Shown here: positions 1-10,176 of the stretch, piece after piece
How the letters are laid out: each line of letters opens with the position of its first letter
Numbering within the stretch: the first letter of the stretch is position 1
From: Formosa sp. Hel3_A1_48
Lineage (GTDB): Bacteria; Bacteroidota; Bacteroidia; Flavobacteriales; Flavobacteriaceae
Length of the DNA stretch: 64,000 nt
Assembly (NCBI RefSeq): GCF_001735715.1
Contig: NZ_CP017259.1
Span: 865,501-929,500 of the forward strand
Direction of reading: 5' to 3'
Position numbers and translations under genes: made by a program
The notes under the pieces: generated by a model
What the model was told of the DNA's origin: nothing
Seen by the model: only the letters and a program-made list of their open reading frames with translations
The model's database searches: none

Positions 1-728
1 CAAAGACGCTCAAAACCCATTCCTGTATCCACATGCTTTTGCGGAAGATTCTCGAGAGATCCATCGGCTTTTCTGTTGTATTCCATAAAAACTAAATTCC
101 AAATCTCAACAACGTGTGGATGATCTTTATTGACCAATTCAGAACCAGGGATTTCAGCTTTTTCTTTTTCACTTCGGAGATCGATATGAATCTCACTAGA
201 AGGCCCACAAGGTCCTTGTTCACCCATTTCCCAAAAGTTGTCTTTTTTGTTACCCATCAAAATACGGTCTTCGGAAATAATATTTTTCCAAATAGAGAAA
301 GCTTCAGTATCCATCTCAGTTTTATCCTTTTTATCACCCTCAAAAACAGTGACATACAGAATGTTTTTGTCTATTTTGTAGACGTCTGTAAGTAATTCCC
401 AAGCCCAAGAGATGGCTTCCTTTTTGAAATAATCTCCAAAACTCCAATTGCCCAGCATCTCAAAAAGCGTGTGGTGGTATGTGTCATAACCCACCTCTTC
501 CAAGTCATTGTGTTTGCCCGAAACGCGCAAACATTTTTGGGTATCGGCAATTCGTTTGCTTGGAGGTTGTCCATTTCCGACAAAATACTCTTTAAATGGT
601 GCCATTCCCGAGTTGACAAACATCAAGGTTGGATCGTCCTTGACCACCATTGGAGCTGAAGAAACAATAGTGTGTTTTTTTTCCTCAAAAAACTTTAGAA
701 AATTGGCTCTTATATCTTGAGATTTCAT
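1..728 (-). CDS. alaS: Alanyl-tRNA synthetase, N-terminal part (cut by window edge)
   Basis: Charges tRNA-Ala with alanine in the cytoplasm. The minus frame opens with ATG at 728 and stays open to base 1, giving about 242 residues of a protein that is normally near 870. The start [19 protein letters not shown], the [20 protein letters not shown] segment, the [17 protein letters not shown] segment and [17 protein letters not shown] are class II AlaRS catalytic-core signatures. The editing and C-Ala domains lie outside the window. It is divergent from the M23 peptidase gene across 122 bp. Confidence 0.95.
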   Translation of the reverse strand, partial: MKSQDIRANFLKFFEEKKHTIVSSAPMVVKDDPTLMFVNSGMAPFKEYFVGNGQPPSKRIADTQKCLRVSGKHNDLEEVGYDTYHHTLFEMLGNWSFGDYFKKEAISWAWELLTDVYKIDKNILYVTVFEGDKKDKTEMDTEAFSIWKNIISEDRILMGNKKDNFWEMGEQGPCGPSSEIHIDLRSEKEKAEIPGSELVNKDHPHVVEIWNLVFMEYNRKADGSLENLPQKHVDTGMGFERL

Positions 729-754
729 GTGCTTTATTAACCTTTTTGAAATAA

Positions 755-786
755 TTTGATTTTACTCCAAAAACAAATTATATTTG
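755..786 (+). promoter_or_regulatory. Bacteroidetes-type promoter for the M23 peptidase-MerR pair
   Basis: TTTG at 755-758 and TATATTTG at 779-786 are 20 bases apart. This matches the known Bacteroidetes consensus (TTTG about -33, TAnnTTTG about -7). The predicted start of transcription is about 60 bp before the ATG at 851. Confidence 0.5.
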
Positions 787-850
787 TTATCGGAAGAAAT
801 GCAGTTTTTACACTTCCAAAATACGAAACAAAAATAGAACTTTTTAGGCA

Positions 851-1822
851 ATGTCTAACGTAAAATATTACTACGATCCTGAAACTCTTTCCTACAGAAA
901 GATCACAACCGACAAAAAGACTAAGGTAAGATACACCCTCGGGTTCATATTTGCCTCTGCCCTTTTTGGATTTTTTATGGTGCTTATTGGGAGTCAATAT
1001 TTTGAGTCTCCAAAAGAAAAGATATTGAATAGAGAGCTTCAAAACATGGAACTCCAATACACGCTTTTGAGCCAGAAGGTCAATGAGATTGAAGATGTTT
1101 TAGGTAATATCGAAGAACGGGATAACACCATTTACAGGCTTTATTTTGAAGCTAACCCTATTCCTGACGTCCAGCGAACTCAAGGATTTGGCGGAGTAAA
1201 CCGATATAATAAATTTGAGGGCTTCAATAACTCTGACCTTATCGCTGAGGCCAATAAACGCGTGGATATTTTACAAAAACGACTAGTCATTCAATCTAAA
1301 TCTTTAGATGAGATCACCGCTTTAGCAAAGGACAAGGAAAACTTTCTATTGAAGATTCCAGCTATTCAGCCAATAAAAAATGAAGATTTAACGCGAATGG
1401 CTTCAGGTTACGGATTCCGTACAGATCCTTTTACAAAAATAAGAAAGTTCCATTACGGAATGGATTTTACTGCACCTAGAGGAACTCCGGTATATGCAAG
1501 CGGAGATGGCATAGTAAAACGTGCTGACTCAAGATCTTCAGGCTATGGAAAACACATTAGAATTGACCATGGTTATGGCTATGTAAGTCTTTACGCGCAC
1601 TTGTACAAATACAATGTGCGGAAAAATCAGCGTGTAAAGCGTGGCGACATCATAGGCTTTGTGGGCAGTACTGGGCGATCGCAAGCACCGCATCTTCATT
1701 ATGAAATTTTCAAAGACAAACGACGCATAAATCCACTCAACTTCTATTATGGAAACCTAACAAGTAAGGAATTTAATGATTTGTTGGCCAAAGCCTCAGT
1801 AGAAAATCAATCTCTTGATTAA
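851..1822 (+). CDS. Membrane-anchored M23 (LytM) family metallopeptidase
   Basis: Probable cell-wall endopeptidase or divisome-type LytM factor acting in the periplasm. The 323-residue protein has a basic N-terminus, one membrane helix (about residues 28-48), a coiled-coil stretch (55-165) and a C-terminal M23 domain (182-300). The zinc-site residues are present: H201 and D205 (HYGMD), and H281-L-H283 preceded by H250 (YAH). The catalytic site is therefore intact, unlike degenerate LytM activators. The gene abuts the MerR gene with no spacer, so the two are probably co-transcribed. Confidence 0.9.
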   Translation: MSNVKYYYDPETLSYRKITTDKKTKVRYTLGFIFASALFGFFMVLIGSQYFESPKEKILNRELQNMELQYTLLSQKVNEIEDVLGNIEERDNTIYRLYFEANPIPDVQRTQGFGGVNRYNKFEGFNNSDLIAEANKRVDILQKRLVIQSKSLDEITALAKDKENFLLKIPAIQPIKNEDLTRMASGYGFRTDPFTKIRKFHYGMDFTAPRGTPVYASGDGIVKRADSRSSGYGKHIRIDHGYGYVSLYAHLYKYNVRKNQRVKRGDIIGFVGSTGRSQAPHLHYEIFKDKRRINPLNFYYGNLTSKEFNDLLAKASVENQSLD

Positions 1823-2152
1823 ATGCATGTCGATCTGCCAAAAAAGCTCTATTACAGCATTGGAGAAGTTGCCAAGGGATTTGGTGTGAAAACTTCTTTG
1901 ATCCGCTTTTGGGATAGTGAATTTTCTATTTTAAAGCCAAAAAAAAACGCCAAAGGAAACCGACGATTTACACCTGATGATATTAAAAATTTAAAGTTGA
2001 TTTACCATTTAGTTAAAGAGCAGGGCTACACATTAGAGGGTGCAAAATCGTATTTAAAAACAAATAAAGGAAAATCATTGACGAATTTCGATATCATTTG
2101 CAAACTAGAATCAATTAAGCATCAACTCATAAAAATAAAGTCTCAAATCTAA
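1823..2152 (+). CDS. MerR family transcriptional regulator
   Basis: A 109-residue DNA-binding protein. The MerR-type winged HTH spans residues about 9-77 (YYSIGEVAKGFGVKTSLIRFW, then the wing NRRFTPDDI). A short C-terminal helix follows and there is no effector-binding domain or metal-binding cysteines, so the inducer cannot be told. Its ATG follows the stop codon of the M23 gene directly. A short MerR gene next to an M23 gene and alaS is, from memory, a usual flavobacterial arrangement. Confidence 0.85.
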   Translation: MHVDLPKKLYYSIGEVAKGFGVKTSLIRFWDSEFSILKPKKNAKGNRRFTPDDIKNLKLIYHLVKEQGYTLEGAKSYLKTNKGKSLTNFDIICKLESIKHQLIKIKSQI

Positions 2153-2172
2153 GATAAAAGAGCGTTTAACTT

Positions 2173-3477
2173 TTACTTCTTACGCATAAAGATAGTTACT
2201 GGCACACCACTGAAATCATACAACGATCGTAGTTTGTTTTCCAAAAAACGTTTGTACGGTTCCTTTACATATTGTGGCAAGTTACAGAAAAATGCAAATT
2301 GTGGCTGAGGAGTTGGCAATTGCATTATGTATTTAATTTTTACGTATTTACCTTTCAAAGCTGGAGGTGGATTGTGCTCTATAATAGGCAACAAATCTTC
2401 ATTCAATACACTTGTTTTGATACGCTTTGATTTGTTTTTATAAACATCTACAGCCGTTTCAATCGCTTTAAAAATACGCTGTTTAGTTAATGCAGAAATG
2501 AAAACAATGGGGACATCTGTGAATGGTTCTATTTGCTTTCTAATGTGGGTTTCAAATGCTTTAGTGGTTTTGGTGTCTTTTTCTACTAAATCCCACTTAT
2601 TTACTAAAATTACAACACCCTTGTTATTGCGTTGGGCTAACCAAAATATATTCTGAACTTGACCATCAAAACCTCTTTGAGCATCACACACCAATAGACA
2701 AACGTCGGCATTTTCTATCGCGCGAACAGAGCGCATCACTGAGTAAAATTCTAAATCCTCTTTAACTTTAGCTTTACGTCGAATTCCAGCTGTATCAACT
2801 AAGTTAAAATCGAAACCAAAACGGTTGTATTTGGTGTCAATTGCGTCCCTTGTGGTCCCTGCTATATCGGTAACTATATAGCGCTCTTCACCAATCAGAG
2901 CATTTATAAAAGAAGATTTACCAGCATTTGGTCGGCCTACAACAGCAAAACGAGGTAATTCAGGTTCTTCGTTTTCTTTATCTTGAGGAAGAGCCTCAAC
3001 TAAAGCATCTAACAAATCCCCTGTTCCACTTCCGTTGATACTGGCAATCGTATAATAATCCCCCAAGCCTAATGCATAAAACTCTACGGCATCTTGAGCA
3101 CGTTTGGCATTATCAACTTTATTGACTACCAAAAATACGGGCTTCTTGATTTTTCTCAAAAGTTTGGCTACATCCTCGTCCATTCCTGTTACACCGGTTT
3201 CAACGTCCACCATAAAGATTATAGCATCAGCTTCATCAATAGCCAACTCTACTTGTTTATCGATTTCAGCTTCAAAAATATCATCACTGCCAACAACATA
3301 ACCTCCAGTGTCAATCACAGAGAACTCTTGTCCGTTCCAATCACTTTTGCCGTAATGCCTGTCACGTGTAACCCCACTTACAGCATCAACAATAGCTTCT
3401 CGCCTTTGAATCAAACGGTTGAAAAATGTGGACTTGCCTACATTTGGTCGGCCTACGATTGCTACAATATTTCCCAT
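2173..3477 (-). CDS. der: Ribosome biogenesis GTPase Der (EngA)
   Basis: Essential double GTPase that acts in 50S subunit assembly. The 434-residue protein is family length. The first G domain has GRPNVGKST (residues 9-17), DTGG and NKVD. The second, from about residue 180, has [13 protein letters not shown] and NKWD. A KH-like C-terminal domain follows. The ATG at 3477 is well supported because the P-loop begins eight residues in. The gene lies on the minus strand downstream of era, with a 116-bp gap. Confidence 0.97.
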   Translation of the reverse strand: MGNIVAIVGRPNVGKSTFFNRLIQRREAIVDAVSGVTRDRHYGKSDWNGQEFSVIDTGGYVVGSDDIFEAEIDKQVELAIDEADAIIFMVDVETGVTGMDEDVAKLLRKIKKPVFLVVNKVDNAKRAQDAVEFYALGLGDYYTIASINGSGTGDLLDALVEALPQDKENEEPELPRFAVVGRPNAGKSSFINALIGEERYIVTDIAGTTRDAIDTKYNRFGFDFNLVDTAGIRRKAKVKEDLEFYSVMRSVRAIENADVCLLVCDAQRGFDGQVQNIFWLAQRNNKGVVILVNKWDLVEKDTKTTKAFETHIRKQIEPFTDVPIVFISALTKQRIFKAIETAVDVYKNKSKRIKTSVLNEDLLPIIEHNPPPALKGKYVKIKYIMQLPTPQPQFAFFCNLPQYVKEPYKRFLENKLRSLYDFSGVPVTIFMRKK

Positions 3478-3593
3478 TAGTTTTTTTGAATTGCTGCAAA
3501 AATAAGGATAATTCTATTGGATAAGAGGGTACATCTTTAAAAATCAATCTAGCAGTTGAAAATTCACTAATCCACGGATTAACAACAGCTGAT

Positions 3594-4475
3594 TTAGGAT
3601 TGATCGTATCCGAAGCGCTTGAGTTGACGGGTGTTAGAACGCCAGTTTTTATTGACCTTTACATAAAGCTCTAGATGTACTTGCTTGCCAAAAAATTGCT
3701 CCAAGTCTTTTCGTGCTTCAGAGCCAACACGCTTTAGCGCTTTTCCTTTATGGCCAATTAGAATTCCTTTTTGTGTTTCGCGCTCCACCATGATAACAGA
3801 GCGCATTCGAATAATTTTTTCTTCTTCAAAAAACTCTTCTGTATCAACTTCAACAGCGTAAGGAATTTCTTTTTTGTAATGCAACAATATCTTTTCTCGA
3901 ATTTTTTCATTAACAAAAAAACGTTCAGGCTTATCCGTCAACTGATCTTTAGGGTAGAAAGGAGGTGATTCTGGTAACAACTCAATAATGCGATTAAAAA
4001 CATTTTTCACATTAAATCCAGTAAGGGCAGAAATTGGATAAAATTCGGCATTGGGAACTTTAGATTGCCACAATTCAGCTTGTTCTTCCAAAACCTCTTG
4101 ATCAGAAGTGTCTATTTTATTAATGAGTAGGATTACAGGGGTTTTGGTCCCGGTAATCTTCTTGAAAAAGGCTTCATCTTTTAGTGATTTTTCGCCAATT
4201 TCAACCATATAAATTAAAATATCAGCATCTTCAAAAGCAGACTTAACAAAATGCATCATCGACGATTGTAGTTCGTATGCAGGTTTGATAATTCCAGGTG
4301 TATCAGACAATACCAATTGAAAATCGTCTCCATTTACAATTCCCAGAATACGGTGCCGTGTCGTTTGAGCTTTGGAGGTTATGATGGATAACTGCTCACC
4401 CACAAAGGCATTCATAAGGGTAGATTTACCTACATTTGGATTTCCAATAATATTTACAAAACCAGCTCTGTGCAT
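3594..4475 (-). CDS. era: GTPase Era
   Basis: GTPase that binds 16S rRNA during 30S maturation. The G domain carries GNPNVGKST near residue 12, DTPG and NKID. The C-terminal KH domain includes GILIGHKGKALKRVG. A longer frame exists from a TTG at 4481, but the ATG at 4475 gives the expected start MHRAGFVNIIG and 293 residues, so I use it. It lies between fbp and der on the same strand. Confidence 0.96.
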   Translation of the reverse strand: MHRAGFVNIIGNPNVGKSTLMNAFVGEQLSIITSKAQTTRHRILGIVNGDDFQLVLSDTPGIIKPAYELQSSMMHFVKSAFEDADILIYMVEIGEKSLKDEAFFKKITGTKTPVILLINKIDTSDQEVLEEQAELWQSKVPNAEFYPISALTGFNVKNVFNRIIELLPESPPFYPKDQLTDKPERFFVNEKIREKILLHYKKEIPYAVEVDTEEFFEEEKIIRMRSVIMVERETQKGILIGHKGKALKRVGSEARKDLEQFFGKQVHLELYVKVNKNWRSNTRQLKRFGYDQS

Positions 4476-4534
4476 GTACAATGTCTTTAGGGCAAAGGTA
4501 CAATCTTCAAATCAGACCAACTAACCTCTTTGAA

Positions 4535-5545
4535 TCATTTGTTTGCTGCATGTAAAAAAGCTTCAACATCCTCAACCATAAGTGCACTGCCACAAATAAA
4601 GGGACTTCGTTGATGAAGAGTTTTGGGTAAAACTTCTAGTATACGCTGAGTTCCACAGCTCGCTTTTCCATTGGCTTGCTCCGCTAAAAAAGCAATTGGG
4701 TTGCATTCGTACAGTAAGCGTAATTTACCATTTGGATAGGCTGCACTTTGAGGATACAAATAAATACCCCCTTTGATCATATTTCGATGGAAATCTGAAA
4801 CTAAAGAACCTATGTATCTGGAGGTATAAGGACGGTCGTCTTTTTGCTGTTGACAGTATTTTATGTAGTCTTTTATTCCTTGGGGGAAATGCACGTAATT
4901 ACCTTCATTGACTGAGTAAATTTGTCCTTTATTTGGAAAAGTCATATCGGGATGTGATAAATAAAATGTGCCGATTGCTGGGTTTAAGGTAAATCCATTT
5001 ACACCATGACCAGTAGTGTAAACAAGCATGGTAGAGGTTCCATAAATGATGTAACCTGCAGCTACTTGTTCGTCACCCTTTTGTAAAAAATCATCCAAAC
5101 TAACAGGACTTCCAATCGGAGTCACGCGGCGATAAATTGAAAAAATAGTCCCTACGGAAACGTTCACATCAATGTTGGAAGATCCATCCAAAGGATCAAT
5201 TAACACTACATATTTGTTCTGGTTGTTGTTGTCGTTACTATTTATGGAAATAAAATCATCCTCTTCCTCACTTGCGATTCCACAAACAATGTTTCTATTG
5301 GTGAGCATTTGAATAAACTTTTCATTGGCATAAACATCCAATTTCTGTTGGTTCTCGCCTTGCACATTGGTGTCACCTGCTTTTCCTAAAATATCAACCA
5401 ACCCCGCTTTATTAACTTCGTGATTTACTACTTTTGCCGCTAGACGAATAGAATTGATAAGCCGCGATAATTCGCCTGAGGAATACCTAAACGAAGATTG
5501 ATATTCAATTATAAATTCACCTAGTGTTTGAATTTTTTGAGACAT
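4535..5545 (-). CDS. fbp: Class I fructose-1,6-bisphosphatase
   Basis: Hydrolyses fructose-1,6-bisphosphate to fructose-6-phosphate, the committed step of gluconeogenesis. The 336-residue protein has the metal-binding motif [18 protein letters not shown] (about residues 117-134), the upstream EEED acidic residues and the substrate-loop region near GGIYLYP. Length and motifs fit the class I family. The gene is divergent from the GNAT gene across a 119-bp spacer. Confidence 0.96.
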   Translation of the reverse strand: MSQKIQTLGEFIIEYQSSFRYSSGELSRLINSIRLAAKVVNHEVNKAGLVDILGKAGDTNVQGENQQKLDVYANEKFIQMLTNRNIVCGIASEEEDDFISINSNDNNNQNKYVVLIDPLDGSSNIDVNVSVGTIFSIYRRVTPIGSPVSLDDFLQKGDEQVAAGYIIYGTSTMLVYTTGHGVNGFTLNPAIGTFYLSHPDMTFPNKGQIYSVNEGNYVHFPQGIKDYIKYCQQQKDDRPYTSRYIGSLVSDFHRNMIKGGIYLYPQSAAYPNGKLRLLYECNPIAFLAEQANGKASCGTQRILEVLPKTLHQRSPFICGSALMVEDVEAFLHAANK

Positions 5546-5637
5546 TTAAAAGAAATTTACTGCAAATATCTAATATTTTTAAACAACTACAACGTTTTCG
5601 TAAGTAATTAATTCCTGAAAAATAAAAGTCATTTGAG

Positions 5638-5645
5638 TATCTTTG
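5638..5645 (+). promoter_or_regulatory. Candidate -7 element for the GNAT-aspartokinase-acyltransferase operon
   Basis: TATCTTTG fits TAnnTTTG and ends 19 bp before the ATG at 5665, which would leave a very short leader. No clear TTG is seen at the -33 position, so confidence is modest. Confidence 0.35.
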
Positions 5646-5664
5646 ACCCTACAGAATACAGCAC

Positions 5665-6159
5665 ATGGAATTTTTAATACGAAAAGCTAAAGCAACAGAT
5701 ATGTCCAAAGTTTTGGACTTGATTGTTGAACTTGCCATATTTGAAAAAGAACCCTTAGCCGTCGAAATTTCGGTCGATGACCTTATCCGGTACGGAATTG
5801 GTTCATCTTCAGATTTTGATTGTTTTGTTGCAGAAGCAGACAATGATATCGTTGGCATCGCATTGGTTTATACCCGATTTTCAACATGGAAGGGGCGTGT
5901 GTTGCACTTGGAAGATTTAATTGTTTCTAAAAATATGCGTGGGAAAGGTGTCGGCTCAGCATTGTTGGACCGAGTTGTTAAGCATGCAAGTGATTTGAAG
6001 GTAAAACGCGTAAGTTGGGAAGTTCTCGACTGGAATACACCAGCAATACAATTTTATGAAGCAAAAGGAGCAGACGTCAAGCGCGATTGGGATGTAGTTC
6101 ACCTAAATGAAGAAGGCATAAAAAAATATTTATCTAAATTGAGCCCATGCAAATCTTAA
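5665..6159 (+). CDS. GNAT family N-acetyltransferase
   Basis: A 164-residue single-domain acetyltransferase of the diamine-acetyltransferase-like group (cytoplasmic). The acetyl-CoA-binding motif A is KNMRGKGVGSALLDRV near residues 93-108, preceded by LEDLIV and followed by the C-terminal VLDWNTPAIQFYEAKGA strand-turn typical of the fold. The substrate is unknown. Its last 13 bp overlap the aspartokinase start, which implies translational coupling. Confidence 0.85.
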   Translation: MEFLIRKAKATDMSKVLDLIVELAIFEKEPLAVEISVDDLIRYGIGSSSDFDCFVAEADNDIVGIALVYTRFSTWKGRVLHLEDLIVSKNMRGKGVGSALLDRVVKHASDLKVKRVSWEVLDWNTPAIQFYEAKGADVKRDWDVVHLNEEGIKKYLSKLSPCKS

Positions 6160-7397
6160 AATTTGGAGGCGCTTCTGTCAGAGATGCAGATGGCGTTCGG
6201 AATCTAGAAAAAGTACTTCAGAGTGTTGGGACTGAGAAAACGCTTATTGTTATTTCAGCGATGGGAAAAACAACCAATGCACTAGAAAAAGTCATCGAGC
6301 ATTACTTCAATTCAAAACACGAATTGCAAAGTAGTATTCAGGATGTTAAAAAATACCATAATGGGATCTTATTAGAATTATTTGAAAATGAATCTCATGA
6401 AGTATTCAAGGTTGTAACCGCGCTTTTTCGTGAACTCTCGGAGTTTTTTGATCGAAATAAATCGCCAGATTATAGTTTTGTTTACGACCAAACTATAGGT
6501 TTTGGTGAGTTAATCTCCACCACTATTGTTAGCTACTATCTTAATCATAAAGGGGTTAAAAACAAATGGCTGGATGTACGAGAACTCATTAAAACAAATA
6601 GCTACTACCGAAACGCAAAAGTAGAATGGGCACTAACACAGTCTAAAATTTCAGAGGCTATTGACGAGAAAGCACTACATATAACCCAAGGTTTTTTAGG
6701 CAGTGATGGCAACAACTTTACCACTACATTGGGCAGAGAGGGTAGCGATTATACTGCAGCCATTTTTGCATTTTGTTTAAATGCAAAAAGCGTTACCATA
6801 TGGAAAGATGTACCCGGTGTACTAAATGCCGATCCCCGCTTTTTTGAAAATCCAACTTTACTTGATTCGCTATCATACGAAGAAGCAATTGAGTTATCGT
6901 ACTACGGCGCTTCTGTCATACACCCAAAAACACTACAACCGCTACAACAGAAAGAAATCCCTCTTTATGTCAAGTGCTTTTTGGAGCCAAAAAATAAAGG
7001 AACTAAAGTGGGTAAATCTTTAGATTTATCGCCTAACGTCCCTTGTTATATTTTAAGGAAGGATCAAATATTGATTACCGTTTCTTCATTGGACTTTTCG
7101 TACATCGTTGAAGAAAACATCAGTCACATCTTTAAATTGTTGCACTTATACAAAATGAAAGTGCGTTCAATTCAGAATTCAGCTATTAGCTTTTCGGTCT
7201 GTATTGAAAATAGCTACAATCATTTGGAGCCCCTTATTTTACAACTTAAAGCCAAATATAACGTGCGTCTTGACAAAGCTGTTGACCTGTACACGATTCG
7301 TCACTATACAACAGATGCAATTGAAGAAATTCAAAAAAACAAGACCGTATTAATGAAACAAATTACCCCAAAAACTGTTCAAATAATAACTAAATAA
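6147..7397 (+). CDS. lysC: Monofunctional aspartate kinase
   Basis: Phosphorylates aspartate at the entry to lysine, threonine and methionine synthesis. The 416-residue protein starts with the kinase signature LKFGGASVRDADGV. It also has the GREGSDYTAA nucleotide/substrate motif (about residue 196), the WKDVPGVLNADPR motif (about 218-230) and a C-terminal regulatory (ACT-like) half. No homoserine dehydrogenase domain follows, so it is the single-function form. It overlaps the GNAT gene and lies 6 bp before the acyltransferase gene. Confidence 0.92.
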   Translation: MQILKFGGASVRDADGVRNLEKVLQSVGTEKTLIVISAMGKTTNALEKVIEHYFNSKHELQSSIQDVKKYHNGILLELFENESHEVFKVVTALFRELSEFFDRNKSPDYSFVYDQTIGFGELISTTIVSYYLNHKGVKNKWLDVRELIKTNSYYRNAKVEWALTQSKISEAIDEKALHITQGFLGSDGNNFTTTLGREGSDYTAAIFAFCLNAKSVTIWKDVPGVLNADPRFFENPTLLDSLSYEEAIELSYYGASVIHPKTLQPLQQKEIPLYVKCFLEPKNKGTKVGKSLDLSPNVPCYILRKDQILITVSSLDFSYIVEENISHIFKLLHLYKMKVRSIQNSAISFSVCIENSYNHLEPLILQLKAKYNVRLDKAVDLYTIRHYTTDAIEEIQKNKTVLMKQITPKTVQIITK

Positions 7398-7403
7398 ACC
7401 TAC

Positions 7404-9215
7404 ATGAGTATAGTTTCTGCCAAAGAAATTGCAAAAGCGATTAAGCTTGACGGCTATGGATTTTTAGGCACATTTTGTGGATGGATTCTGATGAAAGTTC
7501 TCAAAATATCGACCATCAATAGAATCTACAACCGCAACAAACACTTGTCTGATCTTGATTTTTTAAATGCACTTTTGAATGATTTTCAAATCAAATTTGA
7601 CATTCCAGAAGAAGACCTTAAACGCTTACCTAAAGACGGTGCCTATGTGACTATTTCCAACCACCCGTTGGGTGGAATTGATGGTATTTTGTTACTAAAG
7701 CTGATGCTGGAAGAGCGTAAAGATTTTAAAATTATCGCAAACTTCATATTGCATAGAATAGAACCCTTGATTCCCTACATTATGCCCGTAAATCCGTTCG
7801 AAAATCGAAAAGATGTGCGATCTAGTGTTGTGGGATTCAAAAATGCCTTGACGCATTTGAAAGAAGGGCACCCCCTTGGAATTTTTCCAGCAGGAGAAGT
7901 GTCAACGTACCGCGATGGAAAACTATTGGTAGACAGGCCCTGGGAAGCAGCCGCAATGAAACTGGTTAAAAAAGCAGAAGTCCCTGTTGTGCCTATTTAT
8001 TTTCATGCGAAAAACAGCCCCTTATTTTACCGCCTATCAAAAATAAGTGATACCCTAAGAACAGCAAAATTACCTTCCGAATTGCTCACACAAAAACACA
8101 GAGTCATTAGGGTGCGTATAGGACGACCTATCTCTGTAAAAGAACAACAGCAACAGCAAACTTTAGAAGAATTTTCGAATTTTATCCGCAAAAAAACATA
8201 CATGCTTTCGAATGTATTTGAACGGCCAAAAATTTTAAAAAATATTTCCTTGAACATTAAAATCAAAAAACCGCCAAAAAAAATCATCACGCCTGTTGAT
8301 CGTCTTCTGATGCGGTCTGAAGTAAAAGATTTACGCGCCAAAGATCATCGCCTATTGGAGAGCAAAAATTACGAGGTATACTTAGCTCCTGCTGCTAATA
8401 TTCCCAATATTTTAAGAGAGATTGGCCGACTGCGCGAAATTACATTTCGAGAAATTGGTGAAGGGACCAACCGGGCGATTGATTTGGATAAATTTGACCG
8501 TTACTACCACCATCTGTTTTTGTGGGATAGAGAAGCGGAGTGCTTGGCTGGTGCTTATCGTATGGGGCTTGGCAGGGATGTGTATGAAGCCTATGGCATC
8601 AATGGGTTTTATCTTCAAGACTTGTTTCGATTTGAGCCCGAACTTCACAAAATGATGAGTCATTCTATAGAACTTGGTAGAGCGTTTATCATCAAGGAAT
8701 ACCAACAAAAACCCATGCCCTTATTTCTGCTTTGGAAAGGTATTGTGCATACTACCTTGCGCTTCCCAAACCACAAATACCTTATAGGAGGCGTAAGTAT
8801 AAGTAACCGCTTTTCAAATTTTTCAAAATCGCTTATGATTGAATTTATGAAATCGCATTACTATGATCCTTATTTGGCGCAATATGTACACCCAAAAAAA
8901 GAATTTAAAGTGAAACTTAAAGACACCGATAAAGATTTTGTATTCGATGCTACAGAGGCCGATTTAAATAAGTTTGATAAAATCATCGATGAAATTGAAC
9001 CTGGTGCATTGCGCCTTCCTGTATTACTTAAAAAATACATCAAACAAAATGCACGGCTTATTGCCTTCAATGTAGATCCGCTTTTTAACGATGCGATAGA
9101 TGGGTTAATGTACATCCGCATTTCTGATCTACCTGATAGTACGGTACGCCCAGTCATGGAAGAATTTCAAGCGGAACTGGAGGGTAAGTTTGACCCTCAA
9201 GCTGAGCGAGAGTAA
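7404..9215 (+). CDS. Bifunctional acyltransferase, OlsF-like (PlsC domain plus hemolysin-type GNAT domain)
   Basis: A 603-residue fusion. The N-terminal half is an O-acyltransferase of the PlsC group, with SNHPLGGIDG (H87, D93) and the acyl-acceptor motif FPAGEVS near residue 160. The C-terminal half (about 315-590) resembles the OlsB/GlsB-type N-acyltransferase (acetyltransferase_5) family, with REITFREIGEGTN and ELGRAFI. In OlsF-type proteins these two activities make ornithine or related aminoacyl lipids; Bacteroidetes also make glycine lipids, so the amino acid is not certain. The protein is probably associated with the inner membrane. It is the last gene of the operon and convergent with the dehydrogenase. 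Confidence 0.85.
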   Translation: MSIVSAKEIAKAIKLDGYGFLGTFCGWILMKVLKISTINRIYNRNKHLSDLDFLNALLNDFQIKFDIPEEDLKRLPKDGAYVTISNHPLGGIDGILLLKLMLEERKDFKIIANFILHRIEPLIPYIMPVNPFENRKDVRSSVVGFKNALTHLKEGHPLGIFPAGEVSTYRDGKLLVDRPWEAAAMKLVKKAEVPVVPIYFHAKNSPLFYRLSKISDTLRTAKLPSELLTQKHRVIRVRIGRPISVKEQQQQQTLEEFSNFIRKKTYMLSNVFERPKILKNISLNIKIKKPPKKIITPVDRLLMRSEVKDLRAKDHRLLESKNYEVYLAPAANIPNILREIGRLREITFREIGEGTNRAIDLDKFDRYYHHLFLWDREAECLAGAYRMGLGRDVYEAYGINGFYLQDLFRFEPELHKMMSHSIELGRAFIIKEYQQKPMPLFLLWKGIVHTTLRFPNHKYLIGGVSISNRFSNFSKSLMIEFMKSHYYDPYLAQYVHPKKEFKVKLKDTDKDFVFDATEADLNKFDKIIDEIEPGALRLPVLLKKYIKQNARLIAFNVDPLFNDAIDGLMYIRISDLPDSTVRPVMEEFQAELEGKFDPQAERE

Positions 9216-9230
9216 CTGAATTCAACAGAA

Positions 9231-10175
9231 CTATACTTGATGAAAAATCTCCTGAACTTTAGCTACAATCGTTTGGGCTAATTTTCGGTGGCTTTCTGCG
9301 GTCCAGCCCGCAACATGTGGAGACAATAGTACTTGTTTGAATTGCATCAAATCCTTTAGAGCTTGGGGTATATTGTCTTCATTAAATAAGTTTTCAAAGG
9401 AGCTTTTTTCATATTCTAATACATCCAATCCTGCACCTAAAATGTGTCCAGTTTCTAAAGCTGCCACTAAATCTTTGGTAACTACACTTTTACCTCGAGC
9501 GGTATTAATGAGCCAAAAAGGATGCGTAAATTTTTGAATAAATTCTCTATTGATCATCCCTATTGTACGTGTGGTTTGTGGGGTATGTAAACTCACAACT
9601 TCTACCTTCTTTTGAAATTCTTCCAGCGCAACTTGTTTCGCATTATCATCACCAATATTGGATTTTATATCATAACACAAAACCTCAACTTCAAATCCTT
9701 TCAACTTTTTAGCAAAAGCTTTGCCCATATGCCCGTAACCTATAATTCCAATGGTTTTGCCGTCCAACTCTACACCCCTATTAGCTTCGCGCTGCCACAG
9801 CCCTTGGCGTACTTCTTTATCGGCTTGATTTAATTTATTAAATAAAGACAATAACATTCCTAATGCATGCTCGCCTACAGCATTGCGATTGCCTTCTGGT
9901 GCTGCAATCAAATGAATGCCTTTTTGAGCGGCATAGTCCACATCAATATTTTCTAAACCAGCCCCTACTCGTCCTATGAATTTCAAATTTATAGCTTGGT
10001 CTAAAAAAGATTTATCAATAGAAAAACGACTTCTTATCACAAGGCCTTCATATTGGGCAATTTTGTTCTGGATCTGGGCTTTTGTACTCATAAGATCCTC
10101 ATGATTTACATGACCAAGAGTGGCCAATTGTTCAATCAGTAACGGATGGTTGGTATCCACATGAAGGATATTCAT
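9231..10175 (-). CDS. D-2-hydroxyacid dehydrogenase (phosphoglycerate dehydrogenase-like)
   Basis: NAD-dependent oxidoreductase, cytoplasmic. The 314-residue protein has the Rossmann motif GIIGYGHMGKAFAKKL (about residues 143-158). The family catalytic triad is visible as Arg in INTARGKSVV, Glu in LEYEKSSFENLF and His in LLSPHVAGWT. It lacks the C-terminal ACT/ASB domains of long SerA, so it could be a short SerA or act on another 2-hydroxyacid. It starts 1 bp downstream of the mgtE stop on the same strand. Confidence 0.88.
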   Translation of the reverse strand: MNILHVDTNHPLLIEQLATLGHVNHEDLMSTKAQIQNKIAQYEGLVIRSRFSIDKSFLDQAINLKFIGRVGAGLENIDVDYAAQKGIHLIAAPEGNRNAVGEHALGMLLSLFNKLNQADKEVRQGLWQREANRGVELDGKTIGIIGYGHMGKAFAKKLKGFEVEVLCYDIKSNIGDDNAKQVALEEFQKKVEVVSLHTPQTTRTIGMINREFIQKFTHPFWLINTARGKSVVTKDLVAALETGHILGAGLDVLEYEKSSFENLFNEDNIPQALKDLMQFKQVLLSPHVAGWTAESHRKLAQTIVAKVQEIFHQV

Positions 10176-10176
10176 G

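Noticed and set aside
371-720. Several short frames on both strands in the first 720 bp
   Set aside because: They are shadows of the partial alaS gene, which is open on the minus strand from 728 to the window edge.
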